64,000 nt of DNA from Aquarana catesbeiana (lineage: Eukaryota; Chordata; Amphibia; Anura; Ranidae). The stretch covers positions 497,516,063 to 497,580,062 of the forward strand of contig NC_133326.1 of the NCBI RefSeq assembly GCF_042186555.1. The letters run 5' to 3'. The notes beneath the pieces were generated by a model. It saw nothing but the letters and a program-made list of their open reading frames with translations. It did not search any database and had not been told where the DNA came from. A program made the position numbers and the translations under genes. This document shows positions 33,364-44,668 of the stretch, piece after piece. Each line of letters opens with the position of its first letter. Positions within the stretch are counted from its first letter, which is position 1.

Positions 33364-33714
33364 CTAATATGAAAAAAAACAAACATAAGGTCTGTTACGT
33401 TGATTATTTTTTACTTTTCTTGGTTCCTCCTTTTACTCCTCATTAACATGTTATTCAAATTTTCAAATAAAACCATTGTGTTTTCATTACATATCTTATT
33501 TATGTCCAAGTGACGTCATCTATGGGTCTTTGAGCTTCTTTTTGCAATGCAGGTGTTCTGTCAAAATACCCAATTCATCGAGATCTCCAATCACGCCACT
33601 GCCGGTTACTGTAAATCAGTAATTGGCAATTTCGATAAATTGCTGTTGTGACACAATACTGGCAACTGAGTGCAGGGTGTACCAAGATGGCGTGACGGAA
33701 CATAATTTCCAGTT

Positions 33715-35430
33715 TCAATTATTTTATAAAAATTTTATACATATAAAAACATTCCATTTCAATTGAATCCCATATAAATATATACAAGAGTATATGAAAC
33801 ATTCATAATGAAAACAAAACATAAAACACAATCAACATACAATCAACATAATCATGGACTATGGACCTATCTCATAATGTACTCCATCATATCATCATAT
33901 CAGAGGTGATCTGCCAACCTGTTCATTTATGAATAAAAAAAAAAAACGAAAAAAAAAAACCTCACAACTCCCCCCCTTGAAAAAAAAAGGGGGGGACAAA
34001 GGCGGGGGATGGCGGAACACCTAATTACTTCCCATATAATTCACATAAACCTGGGTTTGTTTAAATTCCAACCAACTTCTCAAAGTACTGACAAATTATA
34101 TTTCAGAATTATTTTGCATGTGTATTACTTCTTCCATTAATCTGATTTTATCTACCTACCTAAACCAGTCCTTTATTGTCGGGATTACCCTTGATTTCCA
34201 TTGTTTCGGAATGAATGCCTTTGCTGCATTCAGCAAGAATGGAATAATTGCTGCTCTATATTTCTTCCTTGGCATCCCCGTTACATGAAACAGGCTTTGC
34301 TAGGGATCAAATCCAATTTCATTCCCACTGATTTTCTTTATCCAGTCCAATACTTCCCTCCAATAGGGCTGAATCAGGGAACATTGCCACCAAATATGTG
34401 CATATTTATCGGGAGACACTGGAAAATATACAAGGCTTTCGGAAGAGTAATCTATTTGATAACACATCCTGCCAAACCATGATAGTCTATGTGCAGGGTA
34501 TCCTCTCAAGTCTTGTTTAATGTTATTCAATAAGGGTAAATAATTATCCTAATATAGGTCCATTCTGTTGACAGAAACACTCCCAGATATTTCAATCCAC
34601 TCCTCCTCCATTTAAAGGGATACAGATTTCTGAGATCCCTTCCTTCATCTGAGGAAACTGAGATATCTAATATCTTGGTTTTCTCCATGTTGATCTTAAG
34701 GTTCGATACATCCCCATAGTCACTTAGCTCTAACAAAACCTCTGGGAGAGTTTGTGTGGGATTCGTTATATATAACATAACATCATCCGCGAACATGGAT
34801 GTCCTATGTTCTTGTCCTGCAACCTCAATACCTTTAATTTTATGATTGGCTCTTATGGAAGCTAAAAAGGGTTCCAAAGAAAACACGAAGAGTAGTAGGG
34901 ACAGAGGACACCACTGGCGTGTACCATTATATAGCCGAAAAGTCTTGGATAGAGTTCCATTTACTTGTATTTTAGCTGTGGGGTTAGAGTATAAAGCCTC
35001 TATCTACCTCAGCATTCATGGGCCCATACCAAATTTCTTTAATGTCCGCAACATAAAATCCCAATCTAGCCTATCAAAAGCCTTTTCAGCATCTATTGAT
35101 AGAAATAGAACAGGTTTCCTTCCATTTTTTGCTGTCTGCATCAATAAAGCTGTTCTTAATATATTATCTCTTGCCTCCCTCCCGGGGACAAACCCTGCTT
35201 GATCTTTCTCAATACAGTCTGGCATAAATGGAATCTTTCCGCCAAGATCCTTGGATATATTTTAACGTCCTCATTGATCAAGGATATCGGCCTAAAGCTA
35301 GAGCACAAAGTTGGATCCTTCCCTTCTTTACCCAGGAGTGATATATAGGCCCCCAGGGCTTCTTCACGGACTTTCAAGCCTTCCCCAATAGAATTCATAT
35401 ATAAATGGAAAAAAGGAGTCAGGGTACCTG
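33715..35430 (-). mobile_element. L1-type LINE fragment, 3' part of ORF2 plus tail
   Basis: Minus-strand reverse-transcriptase blocks in several frames: RPISLINEDVKIY (about 35300), QAGFVPGREARDN (35190), SIDAEKAFDRLDW (35075), and the catalytic FADDVMLYI (34790), then KYLGVFLS and a C-terminal part to about 34300. Frames shift between blocks, so it is a dead, 5'-truncated copy. The AT-rich stretch at 33715-34050 is probably the 3' UTR and tail. Borders approximate. Confidence 0.85.
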
Positions 35431-35827
35431 AAAACTGTTTAAAATTTTAAATGGAACGTCATTTCCATTACAAGTTTTGACGGGGCGCCTAATCTGACGG
35501 AACTACGGCAGTCAAATGCAAGCTGTCACTGTATATGGCACACTAGCTTCCAGCTTCCAGTTTATTTTTTTGTCATTTTCTTTAGTATACACAATTAATT
35601 TTTTTTACATTGACATATTATATATAATTTCTTGAGAATTGGATATCACCTTTTATTCCCTAGAGGGGTCGAACAGAGTCCCAAGGAAACAAGGAAAGGA
35701 AACAAGGTCTCTTAACAGACTCCCCTTCCCCTGTAGTATTGGCATGGTGCCACCTACAGGTAGAAAGAAGACTTGCACCTGCCTACAAGCTATTTAGTTG
35801 GTACATTCATAATATCTCTCCCGGTCT

Positions 35828-36717
35828 TTAACTACATCCTGTCTATAGCAGAATGTTGGCAGGGCGGGGGTTCCATTATCCTGCCTGGATGTCATAAGAC
35901 GTCCAGCAGAACAAACCGGCGATTGGTAGTGCGGTGTGTTGTTCTGACACACCGCATCTCCGATCATAATAAAGAGCCTATGACGTAGGCTCTTTCCCAT
36001 GTGATCAGCTGTGCCCAATCACAGCTGATCACAGCGTAACTAGAAAGTGAAGGTTATCGGCATTCCTCTATTCACGCTGATAGGACGTGAGTAGAGGAGA
36101 GCCAATAATTGGCTCTCCTGGCGGGAGGATCTGCACTGATAATGTGCAGTGATGCCAATCAATGCCCAACAGGGATACCAATCAGTGCCCATCAGGGATG
36201 CCAGTCAGTGCCCATCAGTAATGCCTGTCAGTGCCATCTATAAGTGCCACCCGTCAGTGCTATCTATCAGTGCCACCCATTAGTGACGCCCATCATTGCT
36301 GGCTATCAGTGCCCATCATTGCCACCTATCAGTGCCCTTCAGTGCTGCATATCAGTACCGCCTATCAGTGCCCATCAGTGCTGCATATTAGTGCCACCTC
36401 ATCAGTGCCACCACATCAGTGCCCGTCAGTGAAGGAGAAAACTTACTTATTTACAAAACTTTATAACAGAAACAAAGAGAAAAAATAACATTTCCAAATT
36501 TTCTGTCTTTTTTTATTTGTTTAGCAAAAAAGAAAAACCCAGTGGTGATCAAACACCACCAAAAGAAAGGTCCATTTGTGGAAATAAATTATACACATTT
36601 CATTTGGTTACACTGTTGCATGACCGTGCAATTGTCATTCAAAGTGTGACAGTGCTGAAAGCTGAAAATTGGCCTGGGCAGGAAGGGGGTGAAAGTGCCC
36701 TGTATTGAAGTGGTTAA
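35828..36717. mobile_element. TTAA-flanked repeat (piggyBac-like MITE), copy 3
   Basis: TTAA at 35828-35831 and 36714-36717; right end (reverse complement) CCACTTCAATACA. Same layout as the 17171 copy: palindromic-rich head, TCAGTGCC minisatellite (36140-36432) and the caccaaaagaaaggtccattt tail. Confidence 0.7.
36140..36432. repeat. Minisatellite on CAGTGCCCATCAG, copy 3 element
   Basis: About twenty imperfect units, as in 17500-17985. Confidence 0.88.
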
Positions 36718-37065
36718 GCGGTTTAGGCATCCTGAAAATGTGGGGATGCTCAGAAGTGGAACGTTCCCCTTATTCACGGTTATTAGCAATGCTCATTTTA
36801 TTTTCAAATGAGTGCAAGTAAATTGAAATTGGCCTTATTGATCTCTGTGATCTGTGTTTACCAGCTCAGGACAATCTGTGAGCAATTACATTGGCTGTCT
36901 CACCCATAGCATAGCAGACATAGCAGATGTGGGGATATTACTATCAGGGACCCTAAGAAATTAAAATAATTGTAGGTGGTTTAACATCCTCCAGCATCCA
37001 CCCTATACTGGAGACATATTGAAATAAGTTAACACTGAAGGATTTTTATTTAGCATATTACCCAC

Positions 37066-37193
37066 CTTCCTACCTGGATAATCCCAGGTAAAATTAAGAA
37101 TTTCGTTATCCATAACCGTGCATTTAATGGTGATGTTTTCTCCAATGGCCACTGTGCTTTGTACGGGGGTAATGTCCATGTTGATAGTGGAGA
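37066..37193 (-). CDS. PDGFRB: PDGFRB exon 5: Ig-like domain D3, first part
   Basis: 128 bp, phase 1 to phase 0, residues about 197-239. The acceptor is CTTCTAG before 37193. Two donors are possible: CCAG|GTAGGA, and 15 bases or less downstream AAG|GTGGGT. Only the second keeps frame with exon 6, so the exon ends at 37066. The sequence is VSTINMDITPVQS, GENITIKC and LNFTWDYPGRK, matching PDGFRB VSSIN, VQ, GENIT and WTYP landmarks. Sequons are NIT and NFT. The first D3 cysteine and the Ig tryptophan are here. Confidence 0.95.
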
Positions 37194-37580
37194 CTAGAAG
37201 ATAAATATAAAAGGACTTGTATGTTTGCATAAACAGTAATGGTACAGTAGTGGAATGCATATAAACCAAAAGGAATTCAATACAAACATCACAAATCTGC
37301 AACTAGGTAGTAGGTCTAGGATACTATGCTCTTTCACTTACTATAAGCAGGGGTTTGGAATCCTTACAGTCCTGCTCACACATGTGTAATGGTTTTCTAT
37401 AGACTTTGACTATTTTTTGTGTCCATCAATGAAATGATTATGAACATCATTACAACCACCATACATGCATATTTCAGTTGCCTAACAACTGCTTTTGTGA
37501 ACAATCATGCAAACATACATCAATAGATAAACTAAACTTACCCCCACCCTCCAACCTATCATAGTTCCCATCCCCTAAAC

Positions 37581-37951
37581 CAGGGATCTCCAAACTGTGG
37601 CCCAGGGGCCAGGTATTGCCCTTTGCTTTCCTCTGTCTGGCCCTTGGGGCACAATTCCATGCACAACTGACACCAGCAATGAGGCACTATTCCTCCCACT
37701 GACACCAATGATGGGGTGCTATTCCCCCCAAATATAGGGCACCATTATTCCCTCTGATACCAACAATAGGCCCCTATTGCTGCCACTGATAAAGACAATG
37801 GGGTACTATTCTTCCCACTAAAACCAGTGATGGGGGATTGTTTACGCCCACTGATGCTGGGACATGTTCTACTATTACTGGTCACAGTCTGGCCCCCTTA
37901 AATTCTGAAGGATAGTAAACTGGCACTGTTTAGAAAGTTTGGAGACCCCTG
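37581..37951. mobile_element. hAT-type MITE with internal tandem units
   Basis: Ends CAGGGATCTCCAAAC and (reverse complement) CAGGGGTCTCCAAAC; flanks ccctaaac (37573-37580) and tcctaaac (37952-37959). The interior at 37680-37860 repeats a unit of about 45 bp on actgacaccaatgatgggg. Confidence 0.88.
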
Positions 37952-38107
37952 TCCTAAACTATGGAGGTTGGTGGTGGTTGGGGAGAGGAGCTCTGCAAGC
38001 TATGGCTTGTCATGGAGGAAAATAGTTGTAATTGGCCAAGAAAATCTGTCCCAACGAATAATTAATTTTACTGAGCAGGCTTGGCCACCAGGCATTAGGG
38101 AAGACCT

Positions 38108-38192
38108 ACTTCCCTGATATCAATAATATCTAATATCAATATCTAATATCAATAATATCTAATATGAATAATATCGAATATCAATATCTGAT
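38108..38192. repeat. Short tandem repeat on AATATCTAATATC
   Basis: About six imperfect units of 12-18 bp. Confidence 0.85.
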
Positions 38193-39436
38193 AAATTGTT
38201 GGGTTGATTAGACATTATGTAATGTCGGTAGACAGGGTCGTATTTTTACATCATGCTGATGCTTAATGCTGGGCACCTCTGCAACATGAGCATTTCGAGA
38301 CTTTTTTTTAGAGCATCTCTTATCATAACAACCAAGCTTAACACAGCCCACCCTGATGGACTAAGGTCTGGTTCTCCCTATGCATTGAGTGCATGGGGAC
38401 AGAGATATTCTCCACATAGTTGATGACAGGTTGCAGACCATTTCTATGGATTACTGCAACCCACCCAGATGTAAATAATATTATTCCACTATATTTTGCT
38501 ACTTGTGACTATAAAAACCAAAGAATCTACACTATATATGGTTCTCCTGTGTCTCTCTTGTTTATTCCATTCTTCATTTTTTCTTTAAGAGCGGCAACAA
38601 TACAGACCTTTTGGTAGGAACCTTACAAAAAGCTGAGATCTTAGAGCACTGTTAAAAAATAGTTTGAGCTTTGCTCTGTATATTTGCATTGAAAGTCATC
38701 TGTATTTCTGCATAAAACCTGCCATCTTGGCCTCTGATCTGAAGTGGCTATGGTGCTGCACATGTGATCAGTTATGACACCAGCCATTTGATGGCTTGAC
38801 AGTTCAGTTAAGAGAAAATGCAACTGTGACAGTTATCATTCACAGGATACCTTAAATATGACTGTTTTGGCAAACAGTTAAATCGATGACTTTAGTTCCG
38901 CTTTAAGAGCGAATCCAGCAGTAGAACAGAAAAAAATGGAACTGCAAACACAGAGGGGTGCAAGGCTCTTTTAACTCAGGTAGCCAACCTCTCTATTTTG
39001 GCATGCTCTAGTTTAGTGGATTGTATAAACCGAAGGTATCTCTGTATTATGATTCCAGGGTTGCATTCTCTTAATTATTTTTACTTTCATAATCATGTGA
39101 CATGGCTTGAGAAAATACTTACTTTGTGCCCAACCTAGATTTGGGCATTAAATATTTTGTTTGACCACTAAGTAGCACATTCACATCTGATGAATAGATG
39201 AAGATTATACTGACATGTACATTCTAAAGGTCTCGGTTGTCACCACAGATAAGTACCTGTTTATTCTGGAGTCTTTGGTGTGATTTTCAATACTGCAAAG
39301 ATACACACCCACTGGGGTCCACTAAAAACCTGCAAACTCTATATCCCCCTAATATCCCTGATTATGTGCTTCAAAATCTTTACTGAGAAAGCACGTTTCT
39401 GCCATATACGCACAAATATTTAGGAGATCATTTTAC

Positions 39437-39703
39437 CTTGCAAACTATAGATATAAAATGAAGTAGAAGAAACTTCCTTCTCATCCAGAGAAGCTTTACA
39501 ATAATAGTTCTGATCTTCAAAATATCCAGTGAAACCTTTCCTGTTGTCATATGGATAAGGGATTTCAGTATCTCCTATCTTCTTGTGAAGAGTCACTGTA
39601 GCATTAGGGTAAGTCACTCGGCAAGGAATTGTATTTTTGCTGTTCAGTGGAACAATTAAGAACTCCTCATGTTCCTTGATTGGCAGAAACCACATTTCCG
39701 GAT
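39437..39703 (-). CDS. PDGFRB: PDGFRB exon 4: Ig-like domain D2
   Basis: 267 bp, residues about 108-196. The acceptor is CTGCCCAG before 39703; the donor is CAAG|GTAAAA at 39437. It begins DPEMWFLP and holds the D2 landmarks TIPCRVT, VTLHKK, PYD, GF(T)GYFED and YYCKAS, ending YIYSLQ. These motifs follow human PDGFRB D2 nearly step by step, including FED before the second cysteine, and are the strongest extracellular evidence for beta rather than alpha. There is one sequon at NAT. Confidence 0.97.
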
Positions 39704-39941
39704 CTGGGCAGAGAGCAGAAGGCAAGAGTTCAATAATAATGCAAGAAACAAACCAGTTAGATTAGATATATTATTATAGGGAATATACAGTGGAGGCTTA
39801 ATGTGTGAACAAGGGGAAATGTATGTGTTGGCTATAGTGAGAAGGAACATCTTCTATTTATCACCTGCATCAAAGTAATACTAAAGGCTTGTTTTTTTTT
39901 TTTTTTCGTTTTTTGTTTTTTTAAACAACAAACGTGTTATG

Positions 39942-40335
39942 TCATGGTTTTGCACAGAGCAGCCCTGGTACTCTTCTTTTTGGGTCCCCCACCGGGGGTC
40001 CTGGCTCCTCCGTCCTGCTGAAGGGAGGTGAAAAATGGGGTGTGAGAGAGAGAGAGGGGTGAGGGGGGGTTAGAGATGGGGTGAGTGAGAAAGAGAGAGG
40101 TAAGGGGCAGAGGGGAGGTGAGAAATAAAGGGGGGTAAGAGTGGAAGGTGAGGGAAGCTGTGAGAGAGAGTTTGAGGGAGAGGATGTAAGAGAGAGAGAG
40201 GGGGTGAGAGAGAGTGAGAGGGAGTGATGGGGAGGATGTAGGAGAGAGAGAGAGGTGAGAGAGAGGGAGGGGTGAGAGAGAGGAGAGGACGCCCCTATCC
40301 CCCCCATACTACACCAGGGGACCACCCCCACCCCC
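39942..40335. repeat. GA-rich simple repeat block
   Basis: Mostly gtgagagagagaggg-type sequence from about 40020 to 40290, preceded by ggttttgcacagagcagcc. Reading frames here are low-complexity artefacts. Confidence 0.85.
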
Positions 40336-40540
40336 CCAAAATTAGAGCTTTAAGATAACTGATGCCTGTAATGTACCTGGATCCTGGATGCTATCCGCAG
40401 GGTTATCCAATGATTGCATTATCCATGGTGAAGGAGTCAGTGCTTTGTTATGCCATCTAATATCACTGACTCCTTTCACCTTCCCATTGCCCACCGGCTC
40501 CCATTCACTATCTATTGTCAGCACATGAGACAGGATGTCT

Positions 40541-40780
40541 CCAGCTCTCCTCTCAGAACAACGCTCCTCCAGCACATTAGACAGGATCACTCTCACATCG
40601 CACTGTATATACACACAATTTGATTACAGCCCCTACCCAGATTTCCAGCTGCAATGAGCAGTCCTTGGAGGAGATAGGGGGCAGTAATCAAACTGTGTGT
40701 GTATACAGTGCGATGCCATGTGAGAGCGATTCTGTCTAATGTGCTGGAGGATCACTGTTCTGACAGTAGAAGAGAGCCGG
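40541..40780. repeat. Inverted repeat in intron 3
   Basis: Arms about 40541-40617 and 40696-40780 (cctccagcacattagacagg / ctgtctaatgtgctggagg; cgcactgtatata / gtatacagtgcg). Followed to 41240 by GC-rich DNA without a recognisable gene. Confidence 0.75.
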
Positions 40781-41257
40781 AAAGCACAACACAGCGCAGC
40801 TCCTCCTGGCTCTCTCCATTCCGCCACTTCTTCTCTCACTGCCCCAGGAGGCCGCTCCCCTGTCCCGGCTCTGAGTGCGGGTTTCAGCCGCTGAAGAGAC
40901 CAGTACAGGACATCGCGCTTCCCACCCCACCAATCCCCTTGCTGTCTGAGCACCTACAGAAGTACCCCCTGATGGTCTTCTCCACTCCTATCCTGTTCTC
41001 CCTACACCTTCCTGCCAGGCAGTGCCCGAAGTCTGCCCCTGTTACAAGTTCTGAGCAGCCCCAAAAACAGCCTCAGGGTGGGGAATAGCAGAGGGAGAGA
41101 GAACACAGTCCTCACCGCCTCTGGCTCTTTCCTCCTCGCTCCCAGCGCTGGGCTGACAGGAGAAGTGTTACCACTGTCACTGCCCCTGTCAGCAGTACCC
41201 CCCTCAATGCGTCGCCCCGGGCAGGTGCCCCCCTGCCCCTCCCCTAATTTCGGCCCT

Positions 41258-41460
41258 GCATGCCTGTGTGTGTGATGTGTGTACATGCCTCTGTATGTGT
41301 GTGTACATGCCTGTGTGTGTGTGTGTGTACATGCCTGTGTGTGTGTGTACATGCCTGTGTGTGTGTGTACATGCCTGTGTGTGTATGTGTACATGCCTGT
41401 GTGTGTATGTGTACATGCCTGTGTGTGTGTACATGCCTGTGTGTGTGTGCATGCATGTGT
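41258..41460. repeat. GT-rich minisatellite, unit about 20-26 bp
   Basis: Tandem gtacatgcctgtgtgtgtgt units with variable GT number, about nine copies. Confidence 0.92.
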
Positions 41461-42070
41461 GAGGGGGGCTGGGAGCGTACAGGTGTGAGGGAGGCTGAGA
41501 GTGTAAAGGTGTGAGGGGGGCTAAGAATGTACAGGTGTGAGGGGGCCTGAGAGTGTACAGGTGTGAGGGGGGCTCAGAGTGTACAGGTGTGAGGGGGGCT
41601 CAGAGTGTACAGGTGTGAGGGGGACTCAGAGTGTACAGGTGTGAGGGGGGCTCAGAGTGTACAGGTGTGAGGGGGGCTCAGAGTGTACAGGTGTGAGGGG
41701 GGCTCAGAGTGTACAGGTGTGAGGGGGACTCAGAGTGTACAGGTGTGAGGGGGGCTCAGAGTGTACAGGTGTGAGGGGGGCTCAGAGTGTACAGGTGTGA
41801 GGGGGGATGAGAGCGTAAAGGTGTGAGGGGGGCTAAGAATGTACAGGTGTGAGGGGGGCTGAGTGCGTAAAGGTGTGAGGGGGGCTAAGAATGTACAGGT
41901 GTCAGGGGGGCTGAGAGTGTACAGGTGTGAGGGGGGCTGAGAGTGTACAGGTGTGAGGGGGGCTGAGAGTGTACAGGTGTGAGGGGGCTGAGAATGTACA
42001 GGTCTGAGGGGGGCTCAGAGTGTACAGGTGTGAGGGGAGCTCAGAGTGTACAGGTGTGAGGGGGGCTGAG
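41461..42070. repeat. Minisatellite, unit about 26-27 bp, about 22 copies
   Basis: Units read gtgtgaggggggctcagagt-gtacag with small changes (aagaat, gagagt, gggact). G-rich on the plus strand. Confidence 0.95.
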
Positions 42071-42453
42071 GCACTGAAGAGCTTGGTGGGATGGCTAGTG
42101 GGCGGATTTGGTGGGGCAGCCAGTGGGTGAGCCCTGGGGAATGTTGGTGGTAAGGCTTGGGAGGCCCAGGCCTAAAGCTGTGTAAGGGGCCCCACAATTT
42201 GCTAGGGAGTTTTGTCATCTCAGGAAGACCAGTCAAGATGGTAACCATTCTGAAAGATCCTGAACCCAGAATAAGATTGGGTAAAGATGTCAGCACAGGT
42301 GAGGGAGCTTGCATATGTCACATTGCACTAGGGAGGAGTGAGCATAGACAGCCTTTGGTCCTGCTTTAAGTGCAGTAACCCAAGACAAGCAACTGGAATT
42401 TCCTCTGCTGATGACAGACCAGTGCAAAATGAATTCTATTGGATTGGTTACTG

Positions 42454-43088
42454 CAGTAGTTATCAATCTCAGCCCTTAAAGCGGAGTTCCACTCAAAAAT
42501 GGAACTTCTGCTTTAAGGGAGGCGACCCCCCTGACATTTTTTTTGGGGGGGGGGGGCGGTACCCTCTTTTTGGAGGGTTCCAGCTCCCACTTCCTCCCGA
42601 CGCACCGCGGCACCGGAAGGGAGATCACCTCTCCCCCCTCCCACTTGGCAATCATCTGGAACACATCACAGGTCCCAGATGATTGCCTGGCTAGTCACGG
42701 CGCATGGCGCAGCTTGTGCATGCGCAGTGGGTGCCCAGCTGTGAAGCCACAGCCAGGCGCCCACAGTTACAATGCCGGCGCTGCAGAGAGGAGGGGGAGA
42801 TGAGCGGGGCTTCGTTCCCCCACATCGCTGGACCCTGGGACAGGTAAGTGTCCGATTGTTAAAAGTCAGCAGCTGCAGTATTTGTAGCTGCTGACTTTTC
42901 ATTTTTTTTTTTTAAGCAGAAGCTTTAAGTACCCCCAACGGGCCATGTTTTGGGAACTTCCCTTAGATAAAATAGCTTTTATCAATACCATGTCATTGAT
43001 ATTGATTTAAAGCAGCTGTGCAAAGAAAAGGAAAACCTGAAAACATAGCCCGTTGGGAGTACTTAAGGACGGAGGTTGAGAACCACTA
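42454..43088. mobile_element. hAT-type MITE holding a nested TTAA element
   Basis: Left end CAGTAGTTATCAATCTCAG, right end ggttgagaaccacta (diverged inverted partner); identical 8-bp flanks ggttactg (42446-42453, 43089-43096). The body matches the MITE at 27596 (ccatgttttgggaa, tagataaaatagct) once the nested insert 42480-42924 is removed. Confidence 0.88.
42480..42924. mobile_element. TTAA-flanked nonautonomous element, family C copy 1
   Basis: Inserted between ccc-TTAA (42476-42479) and TTAA-gtacccc (42925-42928). The related MITE at 27596 shows the uninterrupted sequence ctcaagtacccc there, so the insertion left only TTAA. Starts agcggagttccac. A relative in opposite orientation is at 54694-55128. 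Confidence 0.82.
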
Positions 43089-43861
43089 GGTTACTGCACA
43101 AACCTTGGAACTTTGGCCCTTGGACTTCTCTCATTAAAGTTTTGCAAATCGTCTGTCTATTTGATGATTTAAGGAATTCCAGCCAAAAATACCAAAATAA
43201 AAACCCATTAAAAGATAAAATAACAAAATTGTATTTTTCTGCAATATTTATCTTTATCCCAGAGATTTCCCCCTTAGTAATTTTTTTTTTGTCCCTAGAT
43301 GCCTTCAGTCTGATGACCAGCATCATTCGATCTTCCTCTGAGCCCAGGTTGTACTTGACCAACCCCAGCCTGTTACTGGACAGTGAAAGGAGAATCAGCA
43401 AAGTGAGGAGCTCATCTTTCTGTCACCCCGCTTTCTTCTCCTACCAGCATGCTTGCCAGCACAAGGACTGATTGGCACCTGGTGTTGCATCTTTCTCTCA
43501 CAATCCAGCTCTGCTCCACCAGAACTGCAAGAGGCTGATACCAGGTCAGAATTCGGTACTTATACAGCTTGCATTTAAAAAATATGTTTAATGATGTATT
43601 AATGACTATCGTGCTGCATTAGCTTGTGTCTTTTATATCTGCCTAAAGTTCAGCCCTAAATGAGTGACAGTAGTGCTAATGAATCATACTTTCTTTGAAT
43701 GGACCCTACATGTATCAACTGTGAAATAAATATTTTATATAATAAAAATATATTAAAATTAATAATAATTCAAAACCATTATTGTTTTCCTTCAAACATC
43801 TTTACAGAAGCTCAGAGTAAGTTCGGTAGATTTTGGCATGAAATCATAGTATTGTTTTTAC

Positions 43862-44161
43862 CTGGTACAAAGATGTAGACAGATTTAACATCTCCTTTAT
43901 CTGCTTGGCTAGTGGATTCATTGTACAGACAAGAGTAGAGTCCTGTGTTGATCCCGTTCACATTAGAAAGGGTAAGGATATTGGTGTACAGGCCATCTCT
44001 GTAATCCAGACTGGAGGAAACAAACTGCTCATCGTGCATCCAGATGATCTTCCTATCGGCAGAACAGCTCAGAGTGAAGGTGCTGTCAAGATTGAGCACT
44101 ATTTCTGACTCATTCGGGTTGATTTCCAGGGACGAGGTTCTCCAAGTGAATATTAACAAAC
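43862..44161 (-). CDS. PDGFRB: PDGFRB exon 3: rest of signal peptide and Ig-like domain D1
   Basis: 300 bp, phase 1 to phase 1, residues about 8-107. The acceptor is an oligo-T run plus AG before 44161; the donor is CCAG|GTAAAA at 43862. The sequence runs from the signal peptide (GLLIFTW) through LEINPNESEIVLN to an Ig fold with cysteines in TLSCS and LYSCLY and the IIWM tryptophan, ending at YIFVPG. The YIFVP end and the TLS-N-GINTG-Y-C pattern match PDGFRB D1. N-glycosylation sequons are present at NES and again at NES in YNEST. D1 with D2 and D3 forms the ligand-binding part of the receptor. Confidence 0.95.
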
Positions 44162-44578
44162 CTAAAAAAAAAAAAAAGATAAATTAAATGTACTTTGTTA
44201 ATATATTATCCCATTGTTCTCATTTAAGTATTATTATTTACTACTGTTAAAGGGTTGCTATTGGTTGCTTTTATGCCTATGTATGTATTGTTGCAATGCA
44301 TGCTTTAGGCCCCATTCACACTCTGCGATTTGGAATTCGCAGGAATTGCCGTTTCTATACACTATTCTAAATCTTGTGGCAATCACTGCAGTACACTTAC
44401 AATACAAATCAATATATATGTAAGTGGAATTAGGTGCGCAACCTGTAACATACAAACACACTAATAAAAAGTCAGTGAAAAAACTAACATAGATATCAAC
44501 CTTAACTACAGGCTGAATTGGAAAATTGATGAATGGTAAAAAGAAAATTAAAGAAAAAATTCAATTATATACCGATAT

Positions 44579-44582
<4 letters not shown>

Positions 44583-44662
<80 letters not shown>
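44583..44662. repeat. (AT)n microsatellite, about 80 bp
   Basis: Pure AT dinucleotide run in intron 2, the longest in the window. Confidence 0.97.

Positions 44663-44668
<6 letters not shown>

Noticed and set aside
39942..40331. Ser/Leu/Pro-rich frame of 129 residues
   Set aside because: Comes from the GA-rich simple repeat; no start context, splice support or domain.
40740..41250. GC-rich segment as a promoter or CpG island for PDGFRB
   Set aside because: It lies in intron 3 next to an inverted repeat and minisatellites, and few CpGs stand out; a repeat origin is likelier.
41204..41514. Open frames of Cys-Val or His-Thr repeats
   Set aside because: Produced by the GT-rich minisatellite on both strands; not genes.
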